Assembly (NCBI RefSeq): GCF_001467025.1
Contig: NZ_LNXV01000004.1
Coordinates: 333,264-397,263, forward strand
From: Legionella brunensis
Lineage (GTDB): Bacteria > Pseudomonadota > Gammaproteobacteria > Legionellales > Legionellaceae
Direction: 5' to 3'
Length of the DNA stretch: 64,000 nt
Of this stretch, positions 56,523-64,000 are shown piece by piece. The translations under genes were made by a program, and so were the position numbers. Numbering within the stretch: position 1 is the stretch's first letter; every line of letters starts with the position of its first letter. A model generated the notes under the pieces. The model did no database searches and was not told where the DNA came from. It worked only from the letters and a program-made list of their open reading frames with translations.

Positions 56523-58028
56523 ATGTCTAAAGTTGATAGCAAAAAAGCAGTTTGGAGTGGTTTGCCTCAGGGTACTGTTGCAATATTCTTCATTCAGATT
56601 TTTTCGACTTTAAGCTTTAGTGTGCTTTATTCAACCTTAGTCTTATACATGACAAAAAAACTAGGAATGTCAGCGCCGTCTGCAAATAGCATTACAGGGA
56701 TTTTTGTTGCAGCCAACTTTGCTTTGCACCTTCTTGGAGGCTATTGTGGTGGGCGCTTTTTATCAAATCGAGCTCTTTTTTGTTTCGGTATGTTAGCCCA
56801 AATAGTAGGTTGTTTTTTATTAGCTTTGGAAAATGAAAGCTATCTCTATTACGGTCTAGGTTTCTTTTTGACCGGCAGTGGTCTTAATGTTACTTGTATC
56901 AATTGTATGCTTACGCAACGCTTTAGCCCGCAAGATAATCGCCGTGAAAGTGCTTTTCTGTGGAACTATGCAGGCATGAATATTGGCTTTTTAATAGGCT
57001 TTACTTTAAGTGGATATTTTCAATTATCACAAAATTATCATCGATTATTTTTATTGAGTAGTTTAGGAAATTTAGTCGCTGTTTTTATATGTTTATATTT
57101 TTGGCATGATTTGGGCGATCAAAAGACGGTGTACAGCCGTCTTCCAATGCTTCAAAAGAAGCGTGCTGTTTTAAGTGGTATTGCGCTTGTCTTAGGGCTT
57201 CCTTTCTTACTCAGTCAATTCATTCATTTTGCCGATTGGGCAAATAAATTGATTTTGGTCGTGGGGGCTGTGATGCTAGCCATAGCTACAATTTTAGCTT
57301 TACAACAACAGTCCCGCGATGCACGTGAGAAAATGCTTGCTTTTGTTGCGTTAATGATGGTGAGCACAGTATTTTGGGTTCTTTATCAGATTGGCCCGAT
57401 GGGATTAACACACTTTATTGAAAATAATGTACAGCGTCACTGGGGTGTAATGATTATCCCACCACAATGGTTCCAGAATATTAATACAATCTGTATTGTC
57501 ATTGGTGGACCAGTGCTGAGTTTTATTCTAAATCGCATGCGTTCACGAGGAATTCAGGTTAATATACCCACACAATTTGCCTTTGCACTGCTATTAATTG
57601 GCCTGGCTTTTGCCTTGCTGCCACTTGGAATTTCTAGGGCCGATGCCGCTGGAATGGTTAATCCTGGTTGGATCGTTGTGAGTTTTATATTGCAAAGTGC
57701 AGGCGAACTTTTAATTTCACCAATTGGTTATGCAATGGTGGGGGCATTAATTCCTAGTTCCCTGCAAGGGGTAATGATGGGGATGTGGATGTTGGCTATG
57801 GGGGTTGGGGCTACTTTATCAAGTTATAGTTCCAATTGGATGACTGCTGGACAAGAAACCAATTTACCTTTGGCAACTAATGCTGGCTATAGTGATGTTT
57901 TTTTAAATCTTGGTTTGTATGCAATTGCTGCATCGTTTTTGCTCTTTTTATTGGTCCCAAGACTACGCACGTGGATTAATGACAAAAAAAGCAACCTGTC
58001 CAGCGAGACAGCTTCTGCAATGGCTTAA
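56523..58028 (+). CDS. POT/PTR-family proton-dependent peptide transporter
   Basis: A 501-residue, 12-14-helix major facilitator of the proton-coupled oligopeptide family. The N-terminal half has VLYMTKKLGMS and GGYCGGRFLSNR (about residues 74-85), typical of the POT signature region. FYQIGPMGL-like VLYQIGPMGL (about 287) and the late SAGELLISPIGYAM (about 396) are also diagnostic. It would import di- and tripeptides, in keeping with amino-acid-based growth. GGATGGC upstream serves as ribosome site. Confidence 0.88.
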   Translation: MSKVDSKKAVWSGLPQGTVAIFFIQIFSTLSFSVLYSTLVLYMTKKLGMSAPSANSITGIFVAANFALHLLGGYCGGRFLSNRALFCFGMLAQIVGCFLLALENESYLYYGLGFFLTGSGLNVTCINCMLTQRFSPQDNRRESAFLWNYAGMNIGFLIGFTLSGYFQLSQNYHRLFLLSSLGNLVAVFICLYFWHDLGDQKTVYSRLPMLQKKRAVLSGIALVLGLPFLLSQFIHFADWANKLILVVGAVMLAIATILALQQQSRDAREKMLAFVALMMVSTVFWVLYQIGPMGLTHFIENNVQRHWGVMIIPPQWFQNINTICIVIGGPVLSFILNRMRSRGIQVNIPTQFAFALLLIGLAFALLPLGISRADAAGMVNPGWIVVSFILQSAGELLISPIGYAMVGALIPSSLQGVMMGMWMLAMGVGATLSSYSSNWMTAGQETNLPLATNAGYSDVFLNLGLYAIAASFLLFLLVPRLRTWINDKKSNLSSETASAMA

Positions 58029-58031
58029 TGA

Positions 58032-60032
58032 GTGAGATGTGTGAGTACTCCTTTTGTTCCTATTGAAACGGCAAATCTATCATGGCGCGATGGTTTGCCG
58101 TTTTCTACTAAATTTGATGATATTTACTTTTCGACCGAAGGTGGTTTGCAGGAAACAGAGCATGTTTTTGTAACGGGAAATAGGCTAATTGAACGTTGGC
58201 AGGCACTATCAAGTGATGCTTTCATAATTGCCGAAACTGGTTTCGGTAGTGGTCTAAATTTCCTTCTAACATGGTCTTTATGGCTAAAATACGCGCCTGC
58301 ATCGACTCGCTTATATTTTATTAGTTGTGAAAAATTCCCTTTAACAAAAACTGACTTGGCTCGATGCTTAAATTTATGGCCTGAGCTTCAGGAGCAAGCC
58401 AAATCATTATTGGCTGATTATCCTATTTTAACCCCTGGATTTCATCATCTCTCATTTGCTGAGGGACGCGTCAATTTAACATTGATGCTAGGGGATGCTA
58501 TATCTTGCTTTAATGAGCTTTTGATATGTGGAGATGCTCCACTTGAGAGTAAATTAAGAAGCAATCACGTTGATGCTTGGTTTCTAGATGGTTTTGCTCC
58601 TGCTAAAAATGAGGCTATGTGGTCTGAAAATTTATTCCATACGATCGGTTTATTATCTAAGCCAGGTACTACATTAGCTACTTTTTCTGCTGCAAGCTTG
58701 GTGAAAAAAAATTTAGAAATGATGGGTTTTCTTGTTAGCAAGGTAAAAGGTTTTGGCAGAAAGCGAGATATGATCGTTGCAAACTTTAAAGGGATACAAG
58801 GGTCTATTCGAGCAAAGTTCCGTATCACACCCTGGCATGCAACTACTTTGACAAAAACAACTCATAAACGAGCGATTATTTTAGGCGCTGGGCTTGCTGG
58901 TTGCTATGCAGCTAATGCGTTGGCTAAACGTCATTGGCAGGTTACTTTGATTGATGCCGAAGATAATGTGGGTTGTGGTGCTTCAGGCAATGAGCAAGCA
59001 GTTTTATATCCCAAATTATCTTCTTATCAGTCGCCACTCACGCAGTTTATGTTAGCGGCATTTTTATTTGCCACTCGTTATTATAAAAGGCTACTAGCAG
59101 AATATCCGCTAGGAGAGTTATCAGGAATATTACAATTGGCTTTTAATGAGAAAGAGACTTTGGCCCAAGCTAGCCTGGACTCATGGCTCTCTGCGTATCC
59201 GGAATTAGGGAGATTAGTCAATAATGAACAAGCGTCTGAATTGGCGGGTGTACCACTAAAAACTAATGGTTTATTTATTCCTCTTTCAGGTTGGTTAAAC
59301 TCTCAAACATTATGCCAATTGCTTTCGCAATATCCTGGCATTCAATTCGTTCCTAAGACCATCATAAAGGAGTTAAATTTCGAACAAGAACTGTGGCATG
59401 CTGATGCCCATACTGCTGATGTTTTGATTATTGCAAACGGCTATCAGGCTGCTCAGTTTCCGCAAACTCAATACTTACCAATAAAACCAATTCGCGGTCA
59501 AATGACGCAGATTGAAAGCAATGAAGCCAGTGACAAATTAAAAATTCCCTTATGCGGTGATGGACATGTTTTGCCTGCGCACAATAGAACCCATGCAATT
59601 GGGGCAACTTATCATTTGGGCTCGACTGATAAGACGCATGATGTAACAGATGATCAAAAAAATTTAGTTCGTCTCGAAAAAATAGCGCAGTTAGCTTGGT
59701 CTAAAGAGCTTAAAAGCAATTGGGCGGGAATAAGAGGAGCTACAACCGATTACTTGCCGGTAGTTGGACCAGTCCCTACGGAGCTAGAGTTTTACCAACG
59801 ATTTGCCACCCTAAAGAGCAATGCAAAACGTTGGCTACCATTTCCTGGTGCTTATTATCCAGGACTCTATCTTTGTGCAGGCTTTGGCTCTAGAGGTTTA
59901 ACTACTGTGCCTTTGGCTGCAGAATGGTTGGCTTCTTTAATTAATAACGAGCCTTTTTTTCTACCGCGCACGTTAATACAAGCGTTATCACCAGCGCGAT
60001 TTTTACGTAAAACAATAATAAGAAAATCGTAA
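58032..60032 (+). CDS. mnmC: Bifunctional tRNA 5-methylaminomethyl-2-thiouridine biosynthesis protein MnmC
   Basis: A 666-residue fusion. The N-terminal methyltransferase domain (about 1-255) contains AETGFGSGLNFLLTW (about 67-81) and DAWFLDGFAPAKN. The C-terminal FAD-dependent oxidase domain has the dinucleotide motif ILGAGLAGCYAANALA (about 282-297). It converts cmnm5s2U to mnm5s2U at tRNA position 34. Start may be GTG 58032 or GTG 58041. It follows the transporter gene by three bases. Confidence 0.93.
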   Translation: MRCVSTPFVPIETANLSWRDGLPFSTKFDDIYFSTEGGLQETEHVFVTGNRLIERWQALSSDAFIIAETGFGSGLNFLLTWSLWLKYAPASTRLYFISCEKFPLTKTDLARCLNLWPELQEQAKSLLADYPILTPGFHHLSFAEGRVNLTLMLGDAISCFNELLICGDAPLESKLRSNHVDAWFLDGFAPAKNEAMWSENLFHTIGLLSKPGTTLATFSAASLVKKNLEMMGFLVSKVKGFGRKRDMIVANFKGIQGSIRAKFRITPWHATTLTKTTHKRAIILGAGLAGCYAANALAKRHWQVTLIDAEDNVGCGASGNEQAVLYPKLSSYQSPLTQFMLAAFLFATRYYKRLLAEYPLGELSGILQLAFNEKETLAQASLDSWLSAYPELGRLVNNEQASELAGVPLKTNGLFIPLSGWLNSQTLCQLLSQYPGIQFVPKTIIKELNFEQELWHADAHTADVLIIANGYQAAQFPQTQYLPIKPIRGQMTQIESNEASDKLKIPLCGDGHVLPAHNRTHAIGATYHLGSTDKTHDVTDDQKNLVRLEKIAQLAWSKELKSNWAGIRGATTDYLPVVGPVPTELEFYQRFATLKSNAKRWLPFPGAYYPGLYLCAGFGSRGLTTVPLAAEWLASLINNEPFFLPRTLIQALSPARFLRKTIIRKS

Positions 60033-60143
60033 TTTTCTGCAATATTCTTTTATCTTGAATAAAAAATGAGAGCAATGATCTATACTTGAATTGTTGCATA
60101 GAAAAGGATTTCGCGAATAATCAAAATATAAAAGGGGACATTC

Positions 60144-60515
60144 ATGCGAGCAATAAGAAAAGTTAACTCTCACCATCAATCATATCTATTACATAAAACC
60201 AAACCTGCAGTTACATCAACTGGATTACGACAGGATGAAAATCATGCCTTTGAAATAATGAGTAAATATTTCTCCATCGTGATGAAAGAACTTAATTACC
60301 TGGATTCACAATTTTTAACACGAGAAATTTTGGCTTCATTAAAAGCAACACATTTTTTACAAAATGCTTTTGTTTTGAATGGTATTGATAAAGAATTGCA
60401 ACAAAGTTTTAACACCTTTCAGCAAGCAATATCTTCTTTAGCTGAAAAATTAGCCATTGATAAAAACCATTTTCCTACGCAGCTTAATATTAAGGAAGCA
60501 CGAACTCCTCATTGA
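60144..60515 (+). CDS. Unknown 123-residue protein
   Basis: Not recognised. A small, basic N-terminus (about residues 1-25, rich in His/Lys/Arg) precedes a helical body (about 35-110). No signal peptide. A strong AAAGGGGAC ribosome site supports the ATG. It overlaps or abuts the tehB-like gene, so the two may be cotranslated. Confidence 0.55.
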   Translation: MRAIRKVNSHHQSYLLHKTKPAVTSTGLRQDENHAFEIMSKYFSIVMKELNYLDSQFLTREILASLKATHFLQNAFVLNGIDKELQQSFNTFQQAISSLAEKLAIDKNHFPTQLNIKEARTPH

Positions 60516-60535
60516 TCAGAAAGATTGAGCACAAT

Positions 60536-61432
60536 ATGTTAACTGTGAGTAGCGATTTAATTTGTTATAAAGAAACCCTAATAGAAAGTCATGGCAAGCT
60601 TAATTTTTTTCTGGAAAAACATAGCACTAAAGAAGGAACTTGGGGTCGTCTTTGTTTAGAAGAGGGAGACATCGATTTTGTTTTCTTGAGTGGTTCTGAA
60701 CAAGAGCTTGCTCGCACCCGGCTTAATAAAGAAAATCCTCATTTACTTATTCCTCCTGCATCATGGCATAAAATTATACCAGCGAGTGGGGATTTTAAAG
60801 CTTCGCTGAAGTTCTACTGCAAAAAACATCGTTATTTCAGCAAAAAATATGGCCTAGGAGCTGTTCATGGCGATTTGCACCATATTTACCATGCTTATTT
60901 ACCTCATCAAGATCAATTGACTATTCTAGATATTGGTTGCGGTTCTGGAAGAAATCTTTTATATCTGGCCTTAGCTGGTCATTTAATAAAGGGCATCGAT
61001 ATTAACAAATCGGCAATTGAGCAAATTGTAGAGATTGCGCAAAAAGAAAGCTTAACTCAAGTTCAAGCACTGGCTCATGATTTAAACCAACCTTTAAATT
61101 TAGAGAAAGAGCATTTTAATTTTGTATTTTCAACGGTGAGTTTACAATTCCTACAATCTCAGCGTATACCTTCTTTATTGAATGAGTTGCAGTATGCAAC
61201 GATGAAGCAAGGCTATCACTTTTTGGTATTCCCTATAAAATCTGAGCTTTACTCTCTGCCTGCTTCATTTACTTTTTTACCGGAAAAAGAAGAGCTTTAT
61301 CATTTATATCAGAACTGTGGTTGGTCGATACTAGAATATAAAGAAACTGTAGGGTTACTTCATAAGCTAGATGAGTCTGGAAGGCCATTGCAGGGATTAT
61401 TTGGCCATCTTCTAGCGCAAAAAATAGTATAA
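60536..61432 (+). CDS. tehB: TehB-type SAM-dependent methyltransferase with N-terminal DUF1971-like domain
   Basis: A protein of about 298 residues. An N-terminal beta domain (about 1-95, with WGRLCLEEGDIDFVFL and IPPASWHKI) is joined to a class I methyltransferase whose SAM motif is LDIGCGSGRNLLYLA (about 133-147). The arrangement matches long TehB proteins such as that of Haemophilus, linked to tellurite resistance. ATG 60536 is taken as start; a TTG at 60512 overlapping the previous stop would add eight residues. TehA is not adjacent. Confidence 0.82.
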   Translation: MLTVSSDLICYKETLIESHGKLNFFLEKHSTKEGTWGRLCLEEGDIDFVFLSGSEQELARTRLNKENPHLLIPPASWHKIIPASGDFKASLKFYCKKHRYFSKKYGLGAVHGDLHHIYHAYLPHQDQLTILDIGCGSGRNLLYLALAGHLIKGIDINKSAIEQIVEIAQKESLTQVQALAHDLNQPLNLEKEHFNFVFSTVSLQFLQSQRIPSLLNELQYATMKQGYHFLVFPIKSELYSLPASFTFLPEKEELYHLYQNCGWSILEYKETVGLLHKLDESGRPLQGLFGHLLAQKIV

Positions 61433-61464
61433 CGATTTCTTAAAGAGGGAGTATGTGAATAATA

Positions 61465-61839
61465 GTGGACGCAAATATATCTATTTGTAGAGTGTATACT
61501 CCACCCCCACACAAGGAAGGAGTCTGGATCCTTATCGACAGGCTTTGGCCTCGAGGTATTAAGAAAAGCAGTATTGCTTTTGATCTGTGGCTAAAGGAAA
61601 TTGCCCCAAGTCCCTCACTACGCAAATGGTTTGATCATAAACCTGAAAAGTGGATTAATTTTGCTCGACTCTATATAGACGAGTTACAAAATCACCAAGA
61701 ATTAATTGAGTCCATTAAAGAAACAGCAAGGCATGAACCTGTCACGTTATTTTATGCTGCAAAGGATACCTTACATAATCACGCTTTAGTTCTTCAGGCG
61801 ACGTTAATTTCCTGGCCAGATCCGCCCGCAATATTTTAA
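61465..61839 (+). CDS. DUF488 family protein
   Basis: A 124-residue protein with the DUF488 pattern: RVYTPP (about residues 9-14), ILIDRLWPRGIKKS (about 23-36), FDLWLKEIAPSPSLRKWFDH (about 39-58). The family is widespread and of unknown function. The GTG start lies about 12 bases after AAGAGGGAG, a rather long spacing. It is downstream of tehB and could share its transcript. Confidence 0.82.
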   Translation: MDANISICRVYTPPPHKEGVWILIDRLWPRGIKKSSIAFDLWLKEIAPSPSLRKWFDHKPEKWINFARLYIDELQNHQELIESIKETARHEPVTLFYAAKDTLHNHALVLQATLISWPDPPAIF

Positions 61840-61857
61840 TTTTTGATATTACCCTCG

Positions 61858-62290
61858 CTACCATGTTTCCGCAAAAGGACGTGTCTCAACTTCAAAGGAC
61901 CATGCAGAAGGAGATTGATTTGTTAGCCAAAAAACAGTATCTGCAATGCCCTTAGATTTGACAAAAAACTCATCTGCTTTATCAGGTATAGCTTCACGAG
62001 TTTTTGGTAAGTCGACCACACCATCAATAATCACAAGGGCCACATGAATGCCCAGGGGCCACAAATATTTGCCATAGACTCAGTTAGGCTGCGTTGTGCT
62101 GCCTTCGCAGAAGCAAAAGCTGTTGTTTTAATTGCACCGCGTCTTGAAGCTGTTGCACCTATCACAATAATTTTGCCTTGGCCTTTTCTTTTTATCTCAG
62201 GGATGACCGCCTGACTAATTGCAAATAAACCTAATGCATTAACACGCCAACTCGATTCAAATGCTGCAGGACTTACTTCCTTAATGGCAG
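61858..62290 (-). pseudogene. Short-chain dehydrogenase/reductase relic
   Basis: Two frames on the minus strand form the C-terminal part of an SDR enzyme. The first (about 62283-62065) reads SPAAFESSWRVNALGLFA, IIVIGATASRRGA and AFASAKAAQRSL. The second (62064-61858) continues with WPLGIHVALVIIDG to FAETW. A one-base loss near 62062-62071 breaks the frame. The N-terminal half with the GxxxGxG cofactor motif is missing, so the gene is truncated as well as shifted. The lost end lies directly against the region upstream of the PhzF gene. Confidence 0.85.
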
Positions 62291-62403
62291 ATCAAATGTC
62301 ATCTATTGTTAATAGAAATTCAGGAAAATTCATCAGGACTCTTGCTTATCCTATTCGAGATCGTTACTCTTCGCGCATCATTAGCTACTTAATTAGGTAT
62401 ACC

Positions 62404-63189
62404 GTGCATAGTATTGAGATTTTTCAAATAGATGCCTTTACCGATAAAATTTTTCACGGTAACCCAGCTGCAGTTTGTTTATTAAATGAGTGGCTGAATG
62501 ACGAGCTCATGCAAGCTATTGCTGTTGAAAATAATCTTTCTGAAACCGCATTCATTATTGAGGATAAAAGAGGATTTCATATTCGTTGGTTTACTCCAAG
62601 AGGGGAAATCAGTTTGTGTGGCCATGCTACTTTAGCGGCTGGTTTTGTTTTACATGAATTGCAGAAATGTGAAGGTGATGCAGTCGATTTTTCCAGTAAA
62701 AGTGGTCCATTAGCTGTAAGAAAAAAGGGCGCTCGTTATACATTAGATTTTCCCCGTTTAAGTTACCAACTTAGTAAATCCCCGGAAACAATTGCTTTAT
62801 TGATCGATCAATCCTGTGTTGAGATTTATGAGAGCGAACTTGACTATATGGTGTTGCTTGCTGATGAGCATAAGGTATTTCAAGCTCAAGTTGATGTTAG
62901 AACCTTAGCGAAATTACCCAAGAGGGGGTTGATTCTAACTGCTAATAGTAGTGAGGCTGATTTCTATTCCCGCTGCTTCTATCCCAAACACAATATTCCT
63001 GAAGATCCTGTTACAGGTTCAGCGCATTGTGTTTTGGCTCCATTCTGGGCTGATAAGCTTAATAAAAATACATTGCGTGCAATTCAAGGCTCTTTCCGAA
63101 AGGGAGAGGTTCATTGCGAAGTTTTAGATGAGAGAGTGTATCTTTCTGGACATTGTAAATGGTACTTAAAAGGACATTTAGTGATTTAA
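62404..63189 (+). CDS. PhzF-family isomerase/epimerase
   Basis: A 261-residue PhzF-fold protein. IFQIDAFTDKIFHGNPAAVC (about residues 5-24), AVENNLSETAFI with the conserved Glu (about 42-53), WFTPRGEISLCGHATLAA and EDPVTGSAHC (about 200-209) are diagnostic. The family includes diaminopimelate-epimerase-like isomerases; the substrate is unknown and no phenazine genes are nearby. The GTG at 62404 is chosen because homology begins there. The frame is open to 62284 but that part overlaps the SDR relic and lacks family features. Its stop overlaps that of the convergent DUF2490 gene. Confidence 0.85.
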   Translation: MHSIEIFQIDAFTDKIFHGNPAAVCLLNEWLNDELMQAIAVENNLSETAFIIEDKRGFHIRWFTPRGEISLCGHATLAAGFVLHELQKCEGDAVDFSSKSGPLAVRKKGARYTLDFPRLSYQLSKSPETIALLIDQSCVEIYESELDYMVLLADEHKVFQAQVDVRTLAKLPKRGLILTANSSEADFYSRCFYPKHNIPEDPVTGSAHCVLAPFWADKLNKNTLRAIQGSFRKGEVHCEVLDERVYLSGHCKWYLKGHLVI

Positions 63190-63869
63190 TTAGGTTCGTT
63201 AGGAAGGGTAATCTGAGCATACAAAGAGATTACATGACTTGCTTGTCTTGGATTCGAAAAAATATATTGATATAGATATCCCGCTCCAACCGTGAGGGTC
63301 TTCGAGGCCGCCTGATCAAGACTAATTAAGATTCGATTTTGATCAACTGTTTGAGTAGGGAGCCAGTTGGGTTGATTTATATTTATAAAAAACTCTTCAA
63401 AGCCAACTAAACTGAGACTGTCTGTCAATTTTTTCTTAAGGGTAATGCGCTCTCTTAGACGATAGCCAATTGCGCTAGCATCTAGACGTTTTCTTTCTTC
63501 AATGCGCGAGCGTATCATAAATCCCGGAAAGTGTTTTTGTGTATAAGTCACTTGCTGCCATAACCGCATTTCTTGAGTACTGGGACTGAAACCGGGATTT
63601 TGCGCTGTTGTGACCGAAGTCGTTCCTAGTGCGATGTTCCATTGGGGGGAAAATTGATATCCACCGCTAAAATTTGTAAGAAATTGGTCAAATAGATTAG
63701 GTTGGTCTATAACACGTAATTGCGGTTCTAATTGATAAGAGAACTTTCCTATTTGTGTATTTAATCCAAGCGTAGACCACACTCTTTCCACCGTTTGTAT
63801 AGCCCAAAGTTGCTTGGGCATTAAGCAGTTGAAAATAAAAAGAAAAATAAAAAGATAGGATAATTTCAT
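63186..63869 (-). CDS. DUF2490 outer-membrane-type protein
   Basis: A 227-residue exported protein. It has a signal peptide (about residues 1-24, ending QLWA), then alternating beta-strand segments consistent with a small barrel, ending in a strand with LYAQITLP. RVWSTLGLNTQIGKFSYQLEPQLR near the mature N-terminus fits the DUF2490 family, of unknown function. The ATG at 63869 is preferred over an in-frame GTG nine bases upstream. Confidence 0.78.
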   Translation of the reverse strand: MKLSYLFIFLFIFNCLMPKQLWAIQTVERVWSTLGLNTQIGKFSYQLEPQLRVIDQPNLFDQFLTNFSGGYQFSPQWNIALGTTSVTTAQNPGFSPSTQEMRLWQQVTYTQKHFPGFMIRSRIEERKRLDASAIGYRLRERITLKKKLTDSLSLVGFEEFFININQPNWLPTQTVDQNRILISLDQAASKTLTVGAGYLYQYIFSNPRQASHVISLYAQITLPNEPN

Positions 63870-63884
63870 TGTGTACACACTAAA

Positions 63885-64000
63885 TTATGTTGCACATAAT
63901 TTACTAATAACTTGTCTTAATTGTCGATGATAATTATTCGGGTTTTCTCTTTGAAAATCAGCACTAAAAATTTCTGAGAAATACATAGAAAGAAAAAGAT
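63885..64000 (-). CDS. C-terminal end of an unknown protein, cut by the window edge
   Basis: At least 37 residues are open to the window edge, containing YFSEIFSADFQRENPNN and a final KLCAT before the stop. The composition looks coding, and it sits just upstream of and in line with the DUF2490 gene (16 bases apart), suggesting an operon. The fragment is too short to identify. Confidence 0.5.
   Translation of the reverse strand, partial: LFLSMYFSEIFSADFQRENPNNYHRQLRQVISKLCAT

Noticed and set aside
1-64000. tRNA or rRNA genes
   Set aside because: No T-loop GGTTCRA-like cloverleaf or rRNA segment was noticed on either strand, though a covariance-model scan was not possible.

Overview
The window looks like a piece of a Legionella (or close Legionellaceae) chromosome. 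It is AT-rich. Its housekeeping gene order is gammaproteobacterial (ruvB-ybgC-tolQRAB; ndk-rlmN-pilW-rodZ-hisS-yfgM-bamB-der; folK-pcnB; pta-ackA). Between these blocks sit large coiled-coil and repeat proteins of the kind exported by Dot/Icm type IV secretion, a DUF4116 protein, a small protein ending in a CaaX-like box, and a tandem motif resembling the PmrA box that controls many Legionella effectors. No ispG lies between rodZ and hisS, which fits a lineage known to make isoprenoids by the mevalonate route. The genus assignment is inferred from gene content and style, not from a marker gene.

Layout. 0.3-9.7 kb: aldehyde dehydrogenase, a signal-less YkuD enzyme, the giant NAD-glutamate dehydrogenase, cytochrome b561, ygfZ, sdhE and a ygfX-like gene. 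9.7-16.1 kb: an ECF sigma factor, ruvB, ybgC-tolQRAB and an S1/P1 nuclease. 16.3-23.3 kb: first accessory island, with a DUF4116 repeat protein, a decayed IS4-family element with perfect 13-bp ends, and a 1447-residue coiled-coil protein behind a PmrA-like box. 23.4-26.5 kb: E1-alpha/E1-beta/E2 of a 2-oxoacid dehydrogenase. 26.6-28.1 kb: an unknown 488-residue protein with a Glu-rich tail. 28.2-35.6 kb: pabB-nudL, fadD, minC-lpxH, miaE and two unknown genes. 35.7-43.4 kb: the ndk-to-der block. 43.5-46.2 kb: second accessory island, with a universal stress protein, a toxin-antitoxin pair in which both genes are frameshifted, a CaaX-tailed protein with its own strong promoter, and a second IS4-family relic. 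46.2-64 kb: DUF4239 protein, folK-pcnB, TerC protein, hemJ, a short rubredoxin gene, hemL, a PfkB kinase, ackA-pta, POT transporter, mnmC, tehB, a DUF488 protein, a truncated SDR relic, a PhzF protein and a DUF2490 protein.

How the genes fit together. Much of the metabolism serves amino-acid use: glutamate dehydrogenase, a POT peptide transporter, a two-subunit-E1 2-oxoacid dehydrogenase and overflow through Pta-AckA. The envelope is served by the Tol genes, BamB, LpxH, RodZ, MinC and the YkuD enzyme. tRNA/rRNA modification is represented by YgfZ, MiaE, RlmN and MnmC. The most interesting material is the accessory genes: the PmrA-box-linked giant protein, the CaaX protein, the DUF4116 protein and the Glu-tailed 488-residue protein are all candidate host-directed effectors. 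None of these roles is proven by sequence alone.
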